From the NCBI GenBank assembly GCA_016791265.1, contig JAEUMY010000023.1, positions 434,001 through 498,000 of the forward strand: DNA of 64,000 nt, in the 5' to 3' direction. Below, in pieces: positions 32,594 to 41,222 of this stretch; position 1 is the stretch's first letter; each line of letters opens with the position of its first letter. This DNA comes from Betaproteobacteria bacterium (GTDB lineage: Bacteria; Pseudomonadota; Gammaproteobacteria; Burkholderiales; Usitatibacteraceae). The notes beneath the pieces are model-generated. The model was not told the origin of the DNA, did not search any database, and saw nothing but the letters and a program-made list of their open reading frames with translations. Position numbers and translations under genes: made by a program.

Positions 32594-33266
32594 TACCGCC
32601 GTTGATGCCCTGCGAAGTGGCACACTCCGAACCGAGCTGGCGGGCGAGGCTGTGACGCTCTTGCCGCACAAGGCGATGTTCTGGCCGCGCCGCAAGACGC
32701 TGTTCATCGCCGACTATCACCTGGGCAAGGTGGCGGCGTTCCGCGATGCCGGTCTGCCGTTGCCGGCGGGCACGACGAGCCAGGCGATTCAACGCCTCTC
32801 CGCTTGCATCGCCGCGACCGGGGCGGATCACGTCGTGCTCCTGGGGGACTTTCTGCACAGCAAGGCGGCGCGTGCGCCGAAGACGCTCGCGCGGTTCGCC
32901 CAATGGCGTTGCGAATATTCGCAACTGGCACTGACGCTGGTGCGCGGGAACCACGACGACAAGGCGGGCGACCCGCCGCCGGACTGGAACATCCGCTGTG
33001 TGGAAGAGGGTGAGGTGCTCACCCCGTTTCTGCTCGCCCATCATCCGGGCGCGCTGGTGGGCGGCCATGCGCTTTGCGGGCATATTCATCCGGCGGTGCG
33101 CCTCACGGAGCCGGGCGGAACGGGGCTTGCGCTTCCGTGTTTCTGGTTGCGTGCCGGCTACGCAGTGCTGCCTGCATTCGGCGAATTCACCGGCTCAGCC
33201 GTCGTGCGGCCGGTCAAGGGGGATCGCTGTTTCGTGATCGCGGGGGATCGGGTGCTGGCCGTTTGA
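32586..33266 (+). CDS. pdeM: ligase-associated DNA damage response endonuclease PdeM
   Basis: A 226-residue metallophosphoesterase. Motifs: FIADYHLGKVAAFR, VLLGDFLHSK, LVRGNHDDKAGDPP, LCGHIHPAVRL and CFWLRAGYAVLPAFGEFTG, which match PdeM. ATG at 32586 overlaps the preceding gene. In other bacteria PdeM groups with the DEXH helicase, an ATP-dependent ligase and an exonuclease; here the helicase is present 1.8 kb upstream, separated by a toxin-antitoxin operon and CpdA-like gene. A palindrome lies in the middle of the gene (CEYSQ). Confidence 0.88.
   Translation: MPDTAVDALRSGTLRTELAGEAVTLLPHKAMFWPRRKTLFIADYHLGKVAAFRDAGLPLPAGTTSQAIQRLSACIAATGADHVVLLGDFLHSKAARAPKTLARFAQWRCEYSQLALTLVRGNHDDKAGDPPPDWNIRCVEEGEVLTPFLLAHHPGALVGGHALCGHIHPAVRLTEPGGTGLALPCFWLRAGYAVLPAFGEFTGSAVVRPVKGDRCFVIAGDRVLAV
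32911..32922. repeat. GCGAATATTCGC palindrome 13
   Basis: Perfect 14-mer form extending to TTGCGAATATTCGCAA, inside pdeM, EYS register. Confidence 0.95.
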
Positions 33267-33321
33267 CCACCGACGGCGCAAACGGCACTGATACTCCAAA
33301 CAGCACACCCCCCAAGCGAAA

Positions 33322-33342
33322 ACGCCCGCGCGAGGCGGGCGT
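33322..33342. terminator. hairpin between convergent pdeM and DUF1161 genes
   Basis: ACGCCCGC, five-base loop, GCGGGCGT, preceded by an AAAA on the plus strand that reads as a short T-run for the minus-strand gene. It lies between two convergent genes. Confidence 0.6.
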
Positions 33343-33363
33343 GCGGTTGGATTGGACCGTGTC

Positions 33364-33726
33364 TTACTTGGCTGCGGGCTTGGCAGGCTCGGCTTTGGGC
33401 GCGGGCTTGGCGTCCGCCTTCGGCGCATCGGCCTTGGCCGCTGGTTTGGCTTCTTGCTTCGCGTCCTTCGGGGCGTCGGCCGCCGGCGCCGCGCCGCGCT
33501 TGTAGAGCATTTTCTTCGTGTTGCCGTCGCAGGTGCCGAGTACTTTGGCCCCGCCCTCGTCGGCCTTCTTGTCCACGGCTTCGAGCGAATAATTCTTCAC
33601 GCCTTTTTTCTCGAACTTGGCTTCGATCCTGGCTTTGAGGTCGTCACAGTTGAGTCGCGGGCCGTCGGCTGCGAGCGTCGGGCCGGCAAGGAAGAGCGTG
33701 GTGCAGAGTGCGAGGACTTTTTTCAT
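33364..33726 (-). CDS. DUF1161-family periplasmic protein with Ala/Lys/Pro tail
   Basis: A 120-residue protein; ATG at 33726 starts a signal peptide ending PTLAA. The DUF1161 core is clear: NCDDLKARIEAKFEKKGVKNYSLE and VLGTCDGNTKKMLYKR, with two cysteines that may pair. Beyond residue 80 there is a low-complexity tail rich in Ala, Lys and Pro. Function of the family is unknown. Confidence 0.8.
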   Translation of the reverse strand: MKKVLALCTTLFLAGPTLAADGPRLNCDDLKARIEAKFEKKGVKNYSLEAVDKKADEGGAKVLGTCDGNTKKMLYKRGAAPAADAPKDAKQEAKPAAKADAPKADAKPAPKAEPAKPAAK

Positions 33727-33849
33727 GTTCTCTTTCCCAAGGCGAAAGGTCGCGCACAGTATGCGGCTGATGACTGTCCGATTGCAATGCATTGCCAGTA
33801 TCGCGGATCAGGGTTTTCCCTCGATTTTTGAGCCGCGTCAAGCCGGCGG

Positions 33850-34449
33850 TCAGCGCTCAGGCGGCCGGATGTCGCCAAATCGGGGTGTGAAGATGCCGGT
33901 CCTGCGGTCGTTCAGGTAGTGCCGAAGGGTGTGTTTCACCATCACGAACGCGAGGTCATCCCACGGAATCTCGGCTTCAGTCGCGAGCTTCACGTCGAGG
34001 CTCTCCGGGCCGGCCGAGACATTCGGGTCCAGCAGATTCGCCAGGAACATGATGTAGACCTGACTGATGCTCGGGATGGAGTAGGTCGTGTAGAGCTGGG
34101 TGATTTCAACCTTGGCGTTGGCCTCCTCCACGGCTTCGCGCATGGCGCCTTCCACCGCCGACTCCCCGTTTTCCATGAAGCCCGCCGGCAGCGTCCAGCG
34201 GCCGTAGCGTGGCTCGATGGCGCGTTTGCAGAGCAGAATCCGGTCCTGCCACACCGGCAGGCAGCCGACGACGATCTTGGGGTTCTGGTAGTGGATGGTG
34301 GCGCAGCCGGAACAGACGGCGCGCAGCCGATTGTCGCCCTCCGGCACCTTGATTTCGGTGGCTTTGCCACAAACGGAACAGAAGTTGAGGGCGGGCGAAA
34401 ACAAGAGGGAAATTCGCTGTCGGCGGAAGGTGGGGCGACTGCGTTGCAT
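33850..34449 (-). CDS. Nudix hydrolase with N-terminal zinc ribbon
   Basis: A 199-residue protein. A zinc ribbon (FCSVCGKA...CSGCATIHY) comes first, then the Nudix box GFMENGESAVEGAMREAVEEANA (GX5EX7REUXEE pattern). The combination resembles NudC-like NADH pyrophosphatases, but the QPWPFPxS signature of NudC is not seen, so the substrate is open. The true start could be later than 34449. Confidence 0.8.
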   Translation of the reverse strand: MQRSRPTFRRQRISLLFSPALNFCSVCGKATEIKVPEGDNRLRAVCSGCATIHYQNPKIVVGCLPVWQDRILLCKRAIEPRYGRWTLPAGFMENGESAVEGAMREAVEEANAKVEITQLYTTYSIPSISQVYIMFLANLLDPNVSAGPESLDVKLATEAEIPWDDLAFVMVKHTLRHYLNDRRTGIFTPRFGDIRPPER

Positions 34450-34494
34450 GGTAGCATTGCCCCGCTTTTTTTCACTCTCACGAGCGCCGTTTTG

Positions 34495-35460
34495 ATGACC
34501 TCCATTCGCACGTTTCTCCTGGCCGCCTGCGCCGCCCTCTCATTCGCCGCCAGCCCGGCCCGGTCCGAGGTCGCCGTGGTACTCAATTCCGGTGAAGGCA
34601 CCATCAGTCTCATCGACAAGGCGAGCATGAAGGAGACGAAGCGCATACCGGTCGGCAAGGAGCCGCATCACCTCATGGCGACACCGGATGATCAGTTCCT
34701 GATCATCGCCAACGCGGCCAGCAATGATCTCGTGTTCCTCGACCCGAAGACGGGCGAAGTGAAGCGCCGGCTGGACGGTATTTCCGACCCCTATCAGATC
34801 GGCTTCTCGCCGGACCGGAAGTGGTTTGTGTCGGTGTCGCTGCGCCTGGATCGCGTCGATCTCTACAATGGCGCCGACTTCAAGCTCGTGAAGCGGCTCC
34901 CGCTGCCGAAAACGCCCAGCCACGTGGCGTTCGACACCGCCAGCGCCTTCGCCTTCATCACCCTGCAAGATTCGAACGAAATCGCCGCCATCGATCTCAA
35001 GACCCAGGCCGTCGCATGGAAGATGCCTGTCGGCAAACAGCCCGCCGGCATCTGGATGACGCCGGATGACAAGCATCTCCTCGTCGGCATGACTGGCGAC
35101 AACTACGTGGAAGTCATCGACTGGCGTGCGAAAAGGTCCGTGAAGAAAATCAAGACCGGCGACGGGGCGCACAACTTCATCGCCATGGGCGATGGCAGGC
35201 GTGTGCTGCTCTCCAATCGCATCGCCAACACAGTGAGCGTGATCGACCAGGCCACGCTCGAGGTGGTGGACACCATCCCGGTGAAAGGCGGCCCGGACTG
35301 CATGGAGCTGACCCGCGACGGCAAGCATCTCTGGGTCACCGCCCGCTGGGCGCGCAAGGTGGCCGTGATCGACATGGCGACCAAGCAGACGGTGAAGGAG
35401 ATTCCGGTGGGCAAGTCGCCGCATGGCATCTACTTCGCGTCGCATGCGCCGCGGCGGTGA
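34495..35460 (+). CDS. secreted YVTN-type beta-propeller protein
   Basis: A 321-residue protein with a signal peptide (MTSIRTFLLAACAALSFAAS). Seven or so propeller blades are visible: GTISLIDKASMKETKRIPVG, NDLVFLDPKTGEVKRRLDGI, EIAAIDLKTQAVAWKMPVGK, NYVEVIDWRAKRSVKKIKTG, NTVSVIDQATLEVVDTIPVK, RKVAVIDMATKQTVKEIPVG. These are YVTN repeats as in NirF-like and PQQ-associated propellers. Role unknown. The upstream ATG-less extension shown in this frame is not coding. Confidence 0.8.
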   Translation: MTSIRTFLLAACAALSFAASPARSEVAVVLNSGEGTISLIDKASMKETKRIPVGKEPHHLMATPDDQFLIIANAASNDLVFLDPKTGEVKRRLDGISDPYQIGFSPDRKWFVSVSLRLDRVDLYNGADFKLVKRLPLPKTPSHVAFDTASAFAFITLQDSNEIAAIDLKTQAVAWKMPVGKQPAGIWMTPDDKHLLVGMTGDNYVEVIDWRAKRSVKKIKTGDGAHNFIAMGDGRRVLLSNRIANTVSVIDQATLEVVDTIPVKGGPDCMELTRDGKHLWVTARWARKVAVIDMATKQTVKEIPVGKSPHGIYFASHAPRR

Positions 35461-35470
35461 CTGGCTTTGG

Positions 35471-35621
35471 AACCGCGGACGAGTGCAGATGAACGCCCAT
35501 AAGCGCGAATACCTCTCGCTTGCGATTCGGGCCCAGTCTGCCGTTCGCTTCTTGCGAATATTCGCAAAGGCGCGTTTTGGACGACGCCTGCGTGCGTGTT
35601 CATCCGCGCTCATCTGCGGTT
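35471..35621. repeat. imperfect inverted repeat over the start of the deacetylase gene
   Basis: The block 35471-35499 and the block 35593-35621 are inverted copies with roughly 6 mismatches in 29 bases; both read like the AACCGCAGATGAGCGCGGAT class of dispersed repeat. The 93 bp between them contains one perfect palindrome copy. Confidence 0.55.
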
Positions 35622-36331
35622 TCGCAGCGCTTCTTTCCGGCGCTGCCGCCGCCTGCAAGGGCACGGTCTACCTCACGCTCGACACCGGCCACATGGGCCC
35701 CGCCGAAGAGATCGCGGCCATTCTGAAAAAGCACGACGTCAAGGCGACATTCTTCCTCGCCAATGAAAAGACGCTGCGGGGCGGCGCCTCGTTGGACAGA
35801 GCGTGGGCCGGCTATTGGAAAGCGCGCGTGGAGGAGGGTCACGCGTTCGGCTCGCATACCTGGCGGCACTGGTATTTCCGAGGCGATGCGGGCGAGCGCG
35901 TGAACTACGTTCCGTGGGCCAAGGCGAAGGGCGAGGCGCTCGACGCGCAGGCGCTCTGCGCGGAATTGAAAAAGCCGGATGAGGTCTTCAAGGCCATGAC
36001 CGGGCGCGCGCTGGACCCGATCTGGCGCGCGCCGGGAGGCAAGTTGACGCCGAACGCCATCAAATTCGCCGAAGCCTGCGGCTACAGGCACGTGGCCTGG
36101 TCCGACGCGGGCTTCAGCGGTGATGAGTTGCCGTCCGAGAGATTTCCGTCCGATGCGCTCATCAAGAAGCAGCTTGCGAATATTCGCGATGGCGACATTC
36201 TGCTCTGGCACCTGGGCATCTGGTCGCGCAAGGACGCGCTCTGGCCCAAGCTGGACGACCTCATTTCGGGACTGAAGGCGAAGGGTTTCTGCTTCGCGCG
36301 CATCACGGATCATCCGCGGCGGACGCGCTGA
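35489..36331 (+). CDS. polysaccharide deacetylase-like (NodB-fold) protein
   Basis: A 280-residue protein. The NodB fold is seen in VYLTLDTGHMGPAEEIAAIL, KHDVKATFFLANEKTL and EEGHAFGSHTWRHWYF, with the catalytic Asp and the HxxxH-like zinc residues (S/T-H-T-W-R-H). A C-terminal DILLWHLGIWSRKD completes the domain. The start is uncertain: ATG at 35489 gives a long N-terminus; TTG at 35552 would give a more usual signal peptide. It begins inside an inverted repeat. It ends on the start of the next gene. Confidence 0.7.
   Translation: MNAHKREYLSLAIRAQSAVRFLRIFAKARFGRRLRACSSALICGFAALLSGAAAACKGTVYLTLDTGHMGPAEEIAAILKKHDVKATFFLANEKTLRGGASLDRAWAGYWKARVEEGHAFGSHTWRHWYFRGDAGERVNYVPWAKAKGEALDAQALCAELKKPDEVFKAMTGRALDPIWRAPGGKLTPNAIKFAEACGYRHVAWSDAGFSGDELPSERFPSDALIKKQLANIRDGDILLWHLGIWSRKDALWPKLDDLISGLKAKGFCFARITDHPRRTR
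35554..35565. repeat. GCGAATATTCGC palindrome 14
   Basis: Perfect 14-mer form (TTGCGAATATTCGCAA), RIFA register near the N-terminus of the deacetylase gene and overlapping the alternative TTG start. Confidence 0.95.
36176..36187. repeat. GCGAATATTCGC palindrome 15
   Basis: Perfect 12-mer, flanks T/G, inside the deacetylase gene, ANIR register. Confidence 0.95.
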
Positions 36332-37305
36332 TGGAGACGATCACGACGTGGTTCGCCTTGGCACACCAGTGGCTCTTCGAGTCGGCGGTGCAGCCGGTCA
36401 TGTTCGCGCTGGGCTTTGCCTCGTGGACGGAGCCCGCGTTCAACGCGACCGAGATTTTTCTCATCGGCGCCATCGAGATCACGCTGCTCGCGCTTATTCT
36501 CGGCTCGCTGGAGCGCTGGAAGCCGGTCGAGCGCTGGGCCAATGATGCGATCGCGCGACGCGACGTGCGCATCGACGTGATCTACACATTCCTGAACCGC
36601 CTCGGTGTGGTCCCGCTCCTCATCTTTTTCCTCCTGCTGCCGCTCATCGACGGCCTGGATGGATGGCTGCGCATGCAGGGCTTCATTCCGCCCAAGTTGG
36701 AGGACGCGCTGCCGTGGCTCAACGCGCATCCGCTGGTGAGCTTCGCCACCTATCTCGTCATTCTCGATTTCGTCGGCTACTGGCTGCACCGCTGGCAACA
36801 TCGCTTCGAGTGGTGGTGGGCGCTGCACGCGCTGCATCACAGCCAGCGACACATGACCTTCTGGTCTGATGACCGCAATCATCTGCTCGACGATTTCATA
36901 GTCGATGCGACATTCGCCGTGGTGGCGCTGGTGATCGGCGTGCCGCCGGGTCAGTTCGTGCTGCTTCTTCTGGCGGGCCGCGTCGTGGAAAGCCTGTCGC
37001 ATGCGAATATTCGCACCGGATTTGGCTGGGCGGAGGCCTGGCTCGTCAGCCCGCGCTTTCATCGCGTTCACCATGCCATCGGCCTGGGGCACGAGGGCGC
37101 CGCGCGTGGCTGCAATTTCGCGGTGCTGTTCCCCGTCTGGGACCGTGTGTTCGGCACCGCGAATTTCGACGTGGTCTATCCGCCCACTGGCATTCGCGAC
37201 CAGGACGCCGGGCGCAACTATGGCGACGGTTTCTGGTCGCAGCAGTGGCTGGGCGTTCGGCGCCTCTGGCATAGTGTCGCGTCCGGAACGCCGTCCCGGC
37301 CGTAG
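36331..37305 (+). CDS. fatty acid hydroxylase/sterol desaturase-family membrane enzyme
   Basis: A 324-residue membrane protein of the di-iron hydroxylase family. The histidine clusters HRWQH, HALHH and HRVHH are all present, so the metal site is complete. Four or so hydrophobic segments precede the catalytic domain. Family members hydroxylate or desaturate lipids; the substrate here is unknown. ATG starts one base from the end of the deacetylase gene, so the pair is likely an operon. Confidence 0.85.
   Translation: METITTWFALAHQWLFESAVQPVMFALGFASWTEPAFNATEIFLIGAIEITLLALILGSLERWKPVERWANDAIARRDVRIDVIYTFLNRLGVVPLLIFFLLLPLIDGLDGWLRMQGFIPPKLEDALPWLNAHPLVSFATYLVILDFVGYWLHRWQHRFEWWWALHALHHSQRHMTFWSDDRNHLLDDFIVDATFAVVALVIGVPPGQFVLLLLAGRVVESLSHANIRTGFGWAEAWLVSPRFHRVHHAIGLGHEGAARGCNFAVLFPVWDRVFGTANFDVVYPPTGIRDQDAGRNYGDGFWSQQWLGVRRLWHSVASGTPSRP
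37003..37014. repeat. GCGAATATTCGC palindrome 16
   Basis: Perfect 14-mer form, inside the hydroxylase gene between the second and third His clusters, ANIR register. Confidence 0.95.
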
Positions 37306-37345
37306 CGGGTTCATTCAGTCTCCGATTTCTTTGAGGATGATTTCC

Positions 37346-39820
37346 ATGCTTTCCCATCGACTCTTGCTTTGCGTCGCGTTTTCGTTGTCCGGTCTTGCGG
37401 CCGCGACCCACGCTCAGCAGATGCCCGCCCGCGCCCATGGCGCAGGGTTGGTGAACCCCGTGCATCAGTTCGTTGCCGGCACGGCCCCCGCCCGGCTCGA
37501 TCTTTCCGAGGCGATGCAGGCCAAGCGTTTCGCGCCCGCTGAAGAGCGGGCCGGCCTGATCCGGGTGAGCCGGGTGCTCGATCTCGATGACAAGACCGTC
37601 ACGGCGAACTGGGTCGCGCAAGTGGATGGCGGCGCGGTCGCGCGCTTCACGGTTCGTTCCGCCGGCGCCATCGGCTTGCGCCTGCGTCTCGAGCTGCCGG
37701 CCCGGATCGCTGGCGGCGAATTGCGCGTGTCCGGCCTCGGCGGTCCGGTGGAGTTCATGCGCGTCACCGGCATGGAGCAGGAACTCTGGACACCCTACAC
37801 CGATGGCGCCGAGCAGACCGTGGAATTGCACGTGTTCCGCGCGGCCGGCCTGCCCTCGGCGTCCGCGGTTGGAATCGGTTCGCTGATGCACTTCGATGTC
37901 TCGCCCTTCACGCGCGAAGCGAGCGACAGCCTCGCGAAGGAGGCGTCCGGTAGCTGCAACGTCGATGTGAAATGCTCATCCACCATCGCCGGTCTGGATG
38001 CGGCGCTGGATGAGCGCAAAAAGTCGGTCGCGCACTTGCAGTTTCGCCGTGGTTCGTCCGGCTTCATCTGTACCGGCACGCTCATCAACAGCGACAAGTT
38101 TCCCCGCGCTTTTCTGTTGACCGCCAATCACTGCATGTCCACGGCGGCGGAGGCGGCCAGTCTCACCACGTTCTGGTTCTATGAAAACGTCGCCTGCGGC
38201 CAACTCGACACCGGTGCGGGCTCGAGGATTCAGCTCGCTGGCGGCGCGCAAATGGTCCAGACCAATCAGATGGTCGACTCCACGCTGCTGGAGCTCAATG
38301 GCACGCCGCCCAACGGCACCGTTTATTCGGGCTGGGACGCGGCTGATCTCGCCGACAACACGCCGGTCGTGGCGGTCAGCCATCCGCGTGGCGACCCGAT
38401 GAAGTACTCCGAGGGGACGCTGACCGAGCCGCGTACGCGTGTTGTCGGCTTTCCCATCGATCTCTACGGTGTCAGCTTCACTCGCGGCGTCATCGAAGGC
38501 GGCAGCAGCGGCTCCGGCCTGTTCACGCTTTCGCCGACCCAGGGATTGCTGTTGCGCGGCATCCTCTCCGGCTCCACCATCCGTCAGGCGGGTGGCCTGA
38601 GCTGCACCAACCTCAACGAGTTGGCGCTGTACGGCCGCTTCCAGGCGTTCTATCCCACCATCCGTCCCATCATCATGAACGTCGCGCAGAGCCAGGTGGA
38701 TCTGGACGCCTCCATGCCGTCTCAGTCGGCGCGGGAGATTTCGCTGGGCGGCAACGTCACCGCGCGTATCGACTATCCGGGCGATCTCGATGTGTTCCGC
38801 ATCAATGTGACCCAGCCGGGGCACCTCACCGTCTATTCCACCGGCGGCAACGATCTCGCCGGGGCGTTGCTGAACAGCGCAGGCTCGGGCCTCGTGTCGG
38901 AAGATGATGTCGAGCTCCGCAACAATGAGTTCGGCTTCACCTATCGCATCACCACGCCCGGCACGTATTACGTGAGCGTCGGACATTGGGATCCAGCGTC
39001 GACCACGGGCAACTATCAGGTGTTCGCAACCTTCTCCACCGCGACCCAGAACTACAGCGACATCTGGTGGAACGCGAATGAGAGCGGCTGGGGGCTCGCG
39101 CTCAGCCATCAGGACAACGTCCTCGCAGGCGCTTTGTACACGTTCGATACCGATGGGCAGCCCTTGTATCTCATCCTGAACGGCGCGACCCGCCAGACCG
39201 ATGGCAGCTATCTTGGCCCGCTCAGCCGCTCCTCCGGCCCGGCGTTCAATACCGTGCCTTGGCCCGCGAACCAGGTGCAACGCACGACCGTGGGGTCCAT
39301 GCGGCTCAGTTTCCTGTCCAACACCAATCTCGACATCAGCTACACGGTGAACGGCACGCCGGTCACGAAGTCGCTCACCCGCCTCACCTACGCGACCGCA
39401 CCGAGCTGCGGCTTCAATGCATTTGACCGCAGTTACGCCCGCAACTATCAGGACATCTGGTGGAACCCGAACGAGGATGGCTGGGGCCTCAACATCATTC
39501 ATCAGAGCGACATCCTGTCCATCGGGCTCTACACCTACGACGCGAGCGGACGCAATGTGTGGTATCTGATGGCGCCCGGCACCCGGCAGAGCGGCGGCAC
39601 TGTCACCTACTCGGGGCCCTTGAAGCGCATCACCGGCCCGGTGTTCAATGCCGTGCCTTGGACAGCGACCAGCGAGACCGTCGTGGGCACGATGAGCATG
39701 ACCATCACCAACGGAAACCAGGCCACCTTGCAGTACACCATCAACGGCGTGCAGGTGACCAAGCAGATCCAGCGTCTCACGTTCGCCAGTCCTGCGACCG
39801 AATGCGAGACTGCTCAGTAG
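37346..39820 (+). CDS. secreted lysyl endopeptidase-like serine protease with PPC and two WWNxNExGWG domains
   Basis: An 824-residue secreted protein; ATG at 37346 has GAGG 9 bp upstream and a signal peptide follows. The S1-type triad can be placed at H262 (LTANHCM), D311 (QMVDSTLLELN) and S388 (GGSSGSGLF). Residues about 455-560 resemble a bacterial pre-peptidase (PPC) domain (GNVTARIDYPGDLDVFRINV). Then two copies of a roughly 125-residue domain follow: DIWWNANESGWGLALSHQDN at about 572 and DIWWNPNEDGWGLNIIHQSD at about 703. The tandem domain is seen in various betaproteobacterial secreted proteins and its role is unknown. Proteolysis of external protein is inferred. Confidence 0.85.
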   Translation: MLSHRLLLCVAFSLSGLAAATHAQQMPARAHGAGLVNPVHQFVAGTAPARLDLSEAMQAKRFAPAEERAGLIRVSRVLDLDDKTVTANWVAQVDGGAVARFTVRSAGAIGLRLRLELPARIAGGELRVSGLGGPVEFMRVTGMEQELWTPYTDGAEQTVELHVFRAAGLPSASAVGIGSLMHFDVSPFTREASDSLAKEASGSCNVDVKCSSTIAGLDAALDERKKSVAHLQFRRGSSGFICTGTLINSDKFPRAFLLTANHCMSTAAEAASLTTFWFYENVACGQLDTGAGSRIQLAGGAQMVQTNQMVDSTLLELNGTPPNGTVYSGWDAADLADNTPVVAVSHPRGDPMKYSEGTLTEPRTRVVGFPIDLYGVSFTRGVIEGGSSGSGLFTLSPTQGLLLRGILSGSTIRQAGGLSCTNLNELALYGRFQAFYPTIRPIIMNVAQSQVDLDASMPSQSAREISLGGNVTARIDYPGDLDVFRINVTQPGHLTVYSTGGNDLAGALLNSAGSGLVSEDDVELRNNEFGFTYRITTPGTYYVSVGHWDPASTTGNYQVFATFSTATQNYSDIWWNANESGWGLALSHQDNVLAGALYTFDTDGQPLYLILNGATRQTDGSYLGPLSRSSGPAFNTVPWPANQVQRTTVGSMRLSFLSNTNLDISYTVNGTPVTKSLTRLTYATAPSCGFNAFDRSYARNYQDIWWNPNEDGWGLNIIHQSDILSIGLYTYDASGRNVWYLMAPGTRQSGGTVTYSGPLKRITGPVFNAVPWTATSETVVGTMSMTITNGNQATLQYTINGVQVTKQIQRLTFASPATECETAQ

Positions 39821-39835
39821 GCGAATGACCCACCG

Positions 39836-41164
39836 ATGCGCTCGCGATCGAACAAGCCGCGCGGCGAGCCGCGCGAAGCGCGGATTGAGTCGCTGGATCA
39901 CGAAGGCCGCGGCATCGCCCGGCTCGACGGCAAGGCGGTCTTCATCGAAGGCGCCCTGCCAGGCGAACGTGTCGTCTGGCAGGCGACCCGCATCAAGCCA
40001 AGCTTTGAGGAAGGCGAGGCGCGGCGCGTCTTGAAGGAAAGCCCGGACCGCGTCGCGCCGGGCTGTGACTTCTTCGGCCTCTGTGGAGGTTGTGCCATGC
40101 AGCATGCCTCGCCCGCCCTGCAGCTCGCCGCGAAACAGCGAGTCCTGGAGGACAATCTGGCGCGCATCGGCAAGGTGGAGCCGGAACAGATTCTGCCGCC
40201 CATCAGCGGCTCGCCCTGGGGCTATCGCCATCGCGCGCGTCTCTCGGTCCATCACGTCCCCAAGAAGGGCGGCGTCCTGGTGGGTTTTCGCGAGAGGAAG
40301 AGCAGCTATGTCGCCGACATGGCGTCCTGCGAAGTGCTGCCTCGCCACATCGGCCACCTCATCTCGCCGCTTCGCGAGCTGATGACGTCACTCGATGGCC
40401 GCGAGCGAATTCCGCAAATCGAAGTCGCCATCGGCGCGGGCGTGACCGTGCTGGTGCTGCGCGTGCTGGAGCCGCTTTCGCAAGCCGATGAAGACAGATT
40501 GCGAATATTCGCGGATGCGCACCGCATTCAATGGTGGCAGCAGCCCAAGGGGCCGGACACGGCGGTGGCGTGGTATCCGCTCGGTGCGCCGCCACTGACA
40601 TACCGATTGCCCGAGTTCAATCTCGAACTCGCGTTTCGCCCCACCGAATTCACCCAGGTCAACCATGAAGTCAATGAGCGCATGGTGAAGCGCGCCGTCG
40701 ATCTGCTGGACCCGCGTCAAGACGAGGCTGTGGTCGATCTCTTCTGCGGTCTCGGCAACTTCAGTCTGGCCATCGCGCGGCGTGGTGCCCATGTCGTCGG
40801 GGTGGAAGGCAGCGAGGCGCTGGTGAAACGCGCCGGCGAAAACGCGGCGCGAAACGGTTTGTCCGACCACGCGCGTTTCTTCTCTGCGGACCTGTACACC
40901 GATCCCGCACGCGCCGTGGCGTCGTTGCCCAAGGCGGGGAAGTGGCTCATCGATCCCCCGCGTGACGGTGCCGTCGAGGTCTGCAAGCTGGTGGACGCGG
41001 ACACGGTGAAGCGCATTGTGTACGTGTCATGCAGCCCGTCCACGCTGGCGCGCGACGCGGAGGTGCTGGTGCAGACGAAGGGCTATCGCCTGCGCGCGGC
41101 GGGCGTCGTGAACATGTTTCCGCACACGGCGCATGTGGAGTCGATCGCGCTCTTCGAGCAGTAG
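39836..41164 (+). CDS. rlmD: 23S rRNA (uracil-1939-C5)-methyltransferase RlmD
   Basis: A 442-residue enzyme methylating U1939 of 23S rRNA. An N-terminal TRAM domain (ESLDHEGRGIARLDGKAVFIEGALPG) precedes the [4Fe-4S] cysteines CDFFGLCGGC and a fourth Cys in ASCEVLP. The SAM-binding VDLFCGLGNFSLAIA and catalytic Cys in IVYVSCSPSTLARD are present. The gene ends at a bidirectional terminator. Confidence 0.93.
   Translation: MRSRSNKPRGEPREARIESLDHEGRGIARLDGKAVFIEGALPGERVVWQATRIKPSFEEGEARRVLKESPDRVAPGCDFFGLCGGCAMQHASPALQLAAKQRVLEDNLARIGKVEPEQILPPISGSPWGYRHRARLSVHHVPKKGGVLVGFRERKSSYVADMASCEVLPRHIGHLISPLRELMTSLDGRERIPQIEVAIGAGVTVLVLRVLEPLSQADEDRLRIFADAHRIQWWQQPKGPDTAVAWYPLGAPPLTYRLPEFNLELAFRPTEFTQVNHEVNERMVKRAVDLLDPRQDEAVVDLFCGLGNFSLAIARRGAHVVGVEGSEALVKRAGENAARNGLSDHARFFSADLYTDPARAVASLPKAGKWLIDPPRDGAVEVCKLVDADTVKRIVYVSCSPSTLARDAEVLVQTKGYRLRAAGVVNMFPHTAHVESIALFEQ
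40501..40512. repeat. GCGAATATTCGC palindrome 17
   Basis: Perfect 12-mer, flanks T/G, inside rlmD, RIFA register (rare ATA codon). Confidence 0.95.
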
Positions 41165-41174
41165 GGCAAAAAAA

Positions 41175-41198
41175 AGAGGCGGCCTCGGCCGCCTCTTC
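41175..41198. terminator. bidirectional intrinsic terminator
   Basis: AAGAGGCGGC, four-base loop, GCCGCCTCTT, with an A-run before (41169-41176) and a T-rich end. It lies between convergent rlmD and the BI-1 gene and could serve both. Confidence 0.85.
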
Positions 41199-41222
41199 TT
41201 CGGGAAGCGCGCCGGAACGCGG

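Noticed and set aside
37976..40357. Very long antisense open frames, for example 793 codons at 37976-40357, 718 at 18411-20567 and 499 at 44852-46351
   Set aside because: They lie opposite well-supported genes with clear family motifs and read as low-information Arg/His/Gln-rich protein. Long antisense frames are common in GC-rich DNA.
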